Assembly: GCA_030591505.1 (NCBI GenBank)
Contig: JAUVAY010000009.1
Coordinates: 1-34,193 of the forward strand
Length of the DNA stretch: 34,193 bases
Source of the DNA: Flavobacteriales bacterium
GTDB taxonomy: Bacteria > Bacteroidota > Bacteroidia > Flavobacteriales_D > JAHECK01
Reading direction: 5' to 3'
Below, piece after piece: positions 29,358-34,193 of the stretch. The notes under the pieces are model-generated. The model was not told the origin of the DNA. It made no database searches and saw nothing but the letters and a program-made list of their open reading frames with translations. The stretch's first letter is position 1. Every line of letters begins with the position of its first letter. The position numbers were made by a program, and so were the translations under genes.

Positions 29358-30584
29358 ATGTTTGATTCTGATAAGTGGAATGAAAGATTTGAAACACTAA
29401 GCAAGAACAAGCTTAGAACTTTCCTTACCGGCTTTGCTGTGTTTTGGGGGATATTTATGCTTGTTATTTTACTTGGAGCAGGAAATGGATTGAAAAATGG
29501 AATTACCAATCAATTTCAAGATGATGCCATTAATACGATTTGGATTTGGGGAGGAAGAACGAATTTGGCCTATAAAGGGTTAAAACCAGGTAGGAGAATA
29601 CAACTGGAAAATGCTGATTATACATTTGTAGATGATCTAGAAGGGACTGATCATTCATCGGCTCGATTCTCGGTAAGAAATGCAACGGCTAGTTTTGGAA
29701 ACCTTGGAGGAGCTTATCAAATTGATGCTGTTTATCCTGATAATAGTTATATCGAAAATTGTAAACAGGTTTCAGGAAGGTATATCAATGATAATGATGT
29801 AAAAGAATTTAGAAAAGTCACTTCTATCGGAATGGGTGTAGTGAATGAATTATATAAGGATGTTGACCCAATTGGGACGTATATAAAGTTGAATGGAATT
29901 CCATTTAAAGTTGTTGGGGTATATTCTGAGGTTAATAACAGGGAGCAAATGCGATGCTATATTCCGATATCGACGGGTCAGCGTGTATTTAATTATAATA
30001 ATCTTTTGGAAAATGTTCAAATGACTACAGGTGATCTGACAGTTCCGGAAACGGTTGCGTTAGCGGAATCGATTCGCGAAAATCTCGCTAAAAACCATCA
30101 CTTTGATATTAATGATCGAAGGGCTGTTTATATTCAGAATAATAGTGAGAATTATCAGGAAGTGTTGGATATTATTACAGGTATCAAATTGTTTATTTTG
30201 ATAATTGGTGCAGGAACTATCGTTGCTGGAATGGTAGGAGTGAGTAATATTATGACGATAGTAGTCAAAGAAAGAACAAAGGAAATTGGAGTAAGAAAAG
30301 CCCTTGGAGCTACTCCATTATCAATTATTGCAATGGTTATGCAAGAGTCTGTTTTTGTTACAGCAATCGCTGGTTATTTTGGCTTAATATCGGGTATCGC
30401 ATTACTTGAAGTTGTTTCAAATATACCTGCTCTACAGCATGACTTTTTTTCTAATCCACAAGTGGATATAAATATTGCAATTGGAACTACATTATTACTT
30501 GTGTTTGCAGGAGCTTTAGCTGGATTTTTTCCTTCAAGAAGAGCTGCCAAAATTAAACCCGTTGTTGCACTAAGAGACGATTAA
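29358..30584 (+). CDS. MacB/FtsX-family ABC transporter permease (paralogue 1)
   Basis: N-terminal LSKNKLRTFLTGFAVFWGIFMLVILLGAGNG; C-terminal VGVSNIMTIVVKERTKEIGVRKALGATPLSIIAMVMQESVFVT; AGFFPSRRAAKIKPVVALRDD. Confidence 0.93.
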   Translation: MFDSDKWNERFETLSKNKLRTFLTGFAVFWGIFMLVILLGAGNGLKNGITNQFQDDAINTIWIWGGRTNLAYKGLKPGRRIQLENADYTFVDDLEGTDHSSARFSVRNATASFGNLGGAYQIDAVYPDNSYIENCKQVSGRYINDNDVKEFRKVTSIGMGVVNELYKDVDPIGTYIKLNGIPFKVVGVYSEVNNREQMRCYIPISTGQRVFNYNNLLENVQMTTGDLTVPETVALAESIRENLAKNHHFDINDRRAVYIQNNSENYQEVLDIITGIKLFILIIGAGTIVAGMVGVSNIMTIVVKERTKEIGVRKALGATPLSIIAMVMQESVFVTAIAGYFGLISGIALLEVVSNIPALQHDFFSNPQVDINIAIGTTLLLVFAGALAGFFPSRRAAKIKPVVALRDD

Positions 30585-30586
30585 TT

Positions 30587-31843
30587 ATGTTTGATAGAGA
30601 TAAATGGCAAGAAGTATTTCATGTATTGGAGAAGAATAAACTCCGAACCTTTTTAACGGCTTTTGGCGTTTTCTGGGGGATATTCATGCTTATTATTCTA
30701 TTAGGGTCGGGAAACGGACTAAGAAATGGTGTTGTAGGTGATTTTGGTGGTCATGCAACCAACTCTGTATTTATATGGACGCAAAGTACCTCTATGCCTT
30801 ATGCAGGTTTTCAACGAGGACGACGGTTTAATTTCCATAATGCTGACATACCCTATGTCCTTTCCAATATTCCGGAAATTTCTGTCCTATCACCAAGGTG
30901 CCAGATGGGTGGTCATAATGGATCTAATAATGTAGTTCGTGGATTAAAAACGGCTGCATTTAATGTATATGGGGATTATCCTGAGTACAATCTAATTGAA
31001 CCGGTGAAGATCATCAAAGGTCGCTTTCTAAATCAAACCGATATTAAAGAAAAAAGGAAGGTTTGTGTAATCGGAATGGAAGTATTGAATAGCCTGTTTT
31101 TAGAAGGAGAAGAGCCTATTGGAGATTATATTGAAATTAATGGGGTTAATTTTAAAGTGGTTGGCTTGTATAAATCAAATCAAAAAGGGAACCAACGAGA
31201 AGAATCTGAAAAATCTGTTTTTATTCCACTTACTACTTTTCAACGTGCTTTTAATTGGGGAGATACGATTGGTTGGTTATCTGTAACATCTATTGATAAT
31301 GTTCCGGTTTCTGAAGTAGAAGATAAAGTGATCGCATTATTAAAACAACGTTATAAAATACATCCTGATGATCCGAGAGCCTTTGGTCACTTTAACTTGG
31401 AAAAAGAGTTTATTAAAATGAATGGACTGTTTACCGGGATAAGTGGTTTGTCATGGTTTGTTGGTGTATTAACATTAATCGCTGGTGTTATTGGAGTAAG
31501 TAATATAATGCTGATCATTGTTAAAGAACGAACGCAAGAAATTGGCGTCCGCAGAGCTTTGGGTGCTACACCATTGAATATTATGTCCCAAATTGTTATT
31601 GAATCAGTGTTTTTAACTTCTATCGCAGGTGCTGTAGGTGTATTGGCAGGAACTTGGATCTTAGTTTTAGTGGATACACTAATGGGTGAGGCAGATACTG
31701 GATCATTTAAACACCCTGAGATCAATTTATATACAATACTAATAGCATTAAGCATATTGATAATTTCTGGAGCATTGGCTGGTTTGATACCTGCTCAACG
31801 TGCTGTTAGAATCAAACCGATCGATGCATTAAGAGATGAATAA
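30587..31843 (+). CDS. MacB/FtsX-family ABC transporter permease (paralogue 2)
   Basis: LEKNKLRTFLTAFGVFWGIFMLIILLGSGNG; IGVSNIMLIIVKERTQEIGVRRALGATPLNIMSQIVIESVFLTS; AGLIPAQRAVRIKPIDALRDE. Confidence 0.93.
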   Translation: MFDRDKWQEVFHVLEKNKLRTFLTAFGVFWGIFMLIILLGSGNGLRNGVVGDFGGHATNSVFIWTQSTSMPYAGFQRGRRFNFHNADIPYVLSNIPEISVLSPRCQMGGHNGSNNVVRGLKTAAFNVYGDYPEYNLIEPVKIIKGRFLNQTDIKEKRKVCVIGMEVLNSLFLEGEEPIGDYIEINGVNFKVVGLYKSNQKGNQREESEKSVFIPLTTFQRAFNWGDTIGWLSVTSIDNVPVSEVEDKVIALLKQRYKIHPDDPRAFGHFNLEKEFIKMNGLFTGISGLSWFVGVLTLIAGVIGVSNIMLIIVKERTQEIGVRRALGATPLNIMSQIVIESVFLTSIAGAVGVLAGTWILVLVDTLMGEADTGSFKHPEINLYTILIALSILIISGALAGLIPAQRAVRIKPIDALRDE

Positions 31844-31869
31844 AAATTTTAATAAATAAACCTTAAATC

Positions 31870-32964
31870 ATGAAAAAAGTACTGAGAATATTTTTTATTG
31901 TTCTTGTAGTTGGTCTAATGGGATACACCCTCTATTTCTTATTTGAGAAAAATCAGGAAGCCCCCGTAGTTTATAATACAAAATCAGCTGAAATAACCAC
32001 CATAATTAAGAAAACGGTAGCTACCGGTTCAATAATTCCTAGAAAGGAAATACTCATCAAACCAATGATATCAGGTATTGTTGCAGAAGTTTATGTAGAG
32101 GCTGGGGATTACGTTAAGAAAGGTGATGTACTGGCGAAAATTAGGGTAGTTCCAAATATGGTTGCGTTGAATAATGCTGAAAACCGACTAAATCAGGCGG
32201 GGATTGAATTGGAACAAGCAACCATTAATTTCGATAGAAATAAAAGCTTATATGACCAAAAAGTGATCTCTGACGCAACTTTTCAACCTATTAAACTTAG
32301 GATGAGAAGAGCTGAAGAAGAATTGGTATCAGCTGAAAACAATTTGAAAATTGTTAAGGATGGAGTTTCCGGTTCTGGAAAAGCAGTTTCAAATACGAGA
32401 ATTCAATCTACAATAGCCGGAATGGTGCTGGATGTTCCTATAAAAGAAGGAAACTCGGTTATCGAATCTAATAATTTTAATGATGGAACGACCATTGCTA
32501 TCATTGCCGATATGAATGATATGATCTTTGAAGGGAAGGTAGATGAGTCAGAAGTTGGGAAGTTAAGCGAAAATATGTCGTTGATCCTTAATATTGGAGC
32601 GATAGACAGTGAAAAATTTGAAGCTCGATTGGAGTATATTGCTCCTAAAGGTGTAGAGGAAAATGGTGCAATTCAATTTTTAGTTAAAGCAGCAGTTACC
32701 CTAAAGTCTGATCAGTTTATTCGTGCTGGATATAGCGCTACTGCTGATGTAGTATTAGACAGAAGGGATAGTGTGTTGGCAATTGAAGAGAGCTTGTTGC
32801 AATTTGAAGATGACTCTGCTTTTGTTGAGATTGAGATCGGAGAACAACAGTTTGAGAAGAGGGAAATTAAACTTGGATTGTCAGATGGTATTAATGTAGA
32901 AATACTGGAAGGTATATCTGAAGAGGATAAAATAAAAGAGTGGAATATGCCTGGTAACGGATAA
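31870..32964 (+). CDS. HlyD/MacA-family periplasmic adaptor subunit
   Basis: N-terminal TM anchor; VATGSIIPRKEILIKPMISGIVAEVYVEAGDYVKKGDVLAKI biotinyl-lipoyl-like domain; coiled coil; IQSTIAGMVLDVPIKEGNSV. Confidence 0.92.
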   Translation: MKKVLRIFFIVLVVGLMGYTLYFLFEKNQEAPVVYNTKSAEITTIIKKTVATGSIIPRKEILIKPMISGIVAEVYVEAGDYVKKGDVLAKIRVVPNMVALNNAENRLNQAGIELEQATINFDRNKSLYDQKVISDATFQPIKLRMRRAEEELVSAENNLKIVKDGVSGSGKAVSNTRIQSTIAGMVLDVPIKEGNSVIESNNFNDGTTIAIIADMNDMIFEGKVDESEVGKLSENMSLILNIGAIDSEKFEARLEYIAPKGVEENGAIQFLVKAAVTLKSDQFIRAGYSATADVVLDRRDSVLAIEESLLQFEDDSAFVEIEIGEQQFEKREIKLGLSDGINVEILEGISEEDKIKEWNMPGNG

Positions 32965-32987
32965 GGAATTTTGTAGACAATAAAAAG

Positions 32988-33023
32988 AAAAGGGACGGAT
33001 GCACTAGTGCATCCGTCCCTTTT
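32988..33023. terminator. Perfect 36-bp palindrome, bidirectional terminator between convergent adaptor and M1 peptidase genes
   Basis: AAAAGGGACGGATGCACT|AGTGCATCCGTCCCTTTT, perfectly self-complementary with A/T tracts on each side, 23 bp after one stop codon and 20 bp before the other. Confidence 0.93.
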
Positions 33024-33043
33024 TCAATTCGTCTAATTTTATA

Positions 33044-34193
33044 CTATTCAGCAACGATGAATTTATAGTTCGTTTTACTTGATAATGATTCAATCGTTAA
33101 GATATAGTGCCCTACAGTTAATTCATTTATCGGTATTTGAACCTTTTGTTGTTTACTAAGTTTGCCTTCTTTAACGCTTTTTCCAGAAAGATTATAAATG
33201 TGATAGTTGTTTTCTTCAGTAGGTTGAGTTGAAAACATAATTGATAACACCTCTTTAGCTGGATTAGGATAAATTGTTAGTCCATTGTCAAATTCAATTT
33301 CATCAATTCCTAATGCGATTTCATTATTTGCGCTAAGAAGCCATTTATCAGGGTCGTAAGCTACATTCTGAATGTCAAAATCTAAGTTGAAGTTAAATAC
33401 CTGATCATTTTCTGTCAATACAAATTTCACTAAACTATCTTCTGAAGCTCCAATGAATTGAAGGGGTAAGGTGAGTTCAAAGAAATCAACAGATGAATGG
33501 GATTGTTCTTGATGAACCTCAACCCAAACTTGATCATCTACCTGACTATAAGAAATAGTATGAGACGGATAACCTTCATTAAAGAACCAATCTTCAAAGA
33601 ACTCTGTTAGATCCAGCCCTGAAGTAGCCTCCAGGTGTGCTTGAAGATCAGCGGTTTTCGCATAAGAAAAAGCAAGATTTTCATCAGCTAAATAATTTTG
33701 TAATGCCAGATAGAAATTATCATCACCCATTTCCCAGCGCAGCATATGCAAGAGCATTGCACCCTTTCTATAGCTAAGACGACCATTGAAGATTCTACCG
33801 ACACTGGTTGTATCATCTACCCAGACTGATCCATCAGGTGAGCTTGTAACATAATTGATCGTATAGGACTTCCATCCATCCCAACTACTAATGTCACCTT
33901 GGTATTCATAATTAAGCGCAGTAAGATAGGTGGCAAAACCCTCATTTAACCAAATATCTTCCCAAGACCCGCAAGTCACCTTGTCGCCAAACCATTGATG
34001 AGCTAGCTCATGGGCAATTAATCCATAGCTAAATCCTCCCATAAAACTCATGGTCTGATGTTCCATTCCACCGCCCCATCCAAACTCAGCATGACCATAT
34101 TTTTCATCTGCAAATGGGTAAGGTTCAAATCGCTCATTAAAAAACTCCATGATCTCAACAGTTTCATCTGTTAACGTCTGTGCAGAGCTAAGA
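33044..34193 (-). CDS. Secreted M1-family metallopeptidase with C-terminal T9SS type A sorting domain (partial; 5' end beyond window)
   Basis: GGGMEHQTMSF, HELAHQWFGDKVTCGSWEDIWLNEGFA (HExxH-x18-E); C-terminal NGLTIYPNPAKEVLSIMF...YNLSGKSVKEGKLS...IPINELTVGHYILTIES...KFIVAE; frame stays open from 34150 to the window edge. Confidence 0.93.
   Translation of the reverse strand, partial: LSSAQTLTDETVEIMEFFNERFEPYPFADEKYGHAEFGWGGGMEHQTMSFMGGFSYGLIAHELAHQWFGDKVTCGSWEDIWLNEGFATYLTALNYEYQGDISSWDGWKSYTINYVTSSPDGSVWVDDTTSVGRIFNGRLSYRKGAMLLHMLRWEMGDDNFYLALQNYLADENLAFSYAKTADLQAHLEATSGLDLTEFFEDWFFNEGYPSHTISYSQVDDQVWVEVHQEQSHSSVDFFELTLPLQFIGASEDSLVKFVLTENDQVFNFNLDFDIQNVAYDPDKWLLSANNEIALGIDEIEFDNGLTIYPNPAKEVLSIMFSTQPTEENNYHIYNLSGKSVKEGKLSKQQKVQIPINELTVGHYILTIESLSSKTNYKFIVAE

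Noticed and set aside
29003-29509. 168-aa minus-strand ORF opposite the ABC ATPase and permease 1
   Set aside because: Fully antisense to two strongly supported genes; low-complexity S/F/I-rich product with no recognisable domain, typical of a shadow ORF.
31387-31755. 122-aa minus-strand ORF opposite permease 2
   Set aside because: Antisense to a conserved FtsX domain; composition matches reverse-complement translation of a membrane helix region.
1-34193. CRISPR array, transposon, integron, prophage or tRNA-associated island
   Set aside because: No regularly spaced direct repeats, transposase, integrase, phage genes or recognisable tRNA seen; gene content is core-like throughout.

Overview
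The window is a gene-dense, AT-rich chromosomal segment from a Bacteroidota (Flavobacteriia-like) bacterium. About 25 confident CDSs are recognisable from the supplied translations. They are: (1) a type IX secretion/gliding core, porP/sprF-like–gldK–gldL–gldM–gldN, closed by a clear terminator; (2) an ABC-F ATPase; (3) a minus-strand cluster of porX (response regulator plus PglZ-type domain), tsaE, alanine dehydrogenase and a small DUF4258-like protein; (4) a plus-strand cluster of an HD hydrolase, lpxD, an lpxC-fabZ fusion, lpxA and efp; (5) a PorE-like TPR/PD40/OmpA protein and a TPR protein; (6) glyA and secA; (7) a DUF2795 protein, a cob(I)alamin adenosyltransferase, a LolD-like ABC ATPase and a methyltransferase; (8) an outer-membrane beta-barrel protein; (9) a MacAB-like operon with two tandem permeases and an adaptor; (10) a truncated secreted M1 aminopeptidase with a T9SS-type sorting domain. 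I saw no CRISPR array, rRNA, recognisable tRNA, transposon or prophage. Most of the window is ordinary core genome. The most notable points are the concentration of T9SS components (membrane core, PorX regulator, PorE-like anchor, one cargo protein), several strong palindromic terminators including a perfect 36-bp palindrome, and several likely TTG/GTG starts. I did not find convincing evidence of a wholly undescribed system.
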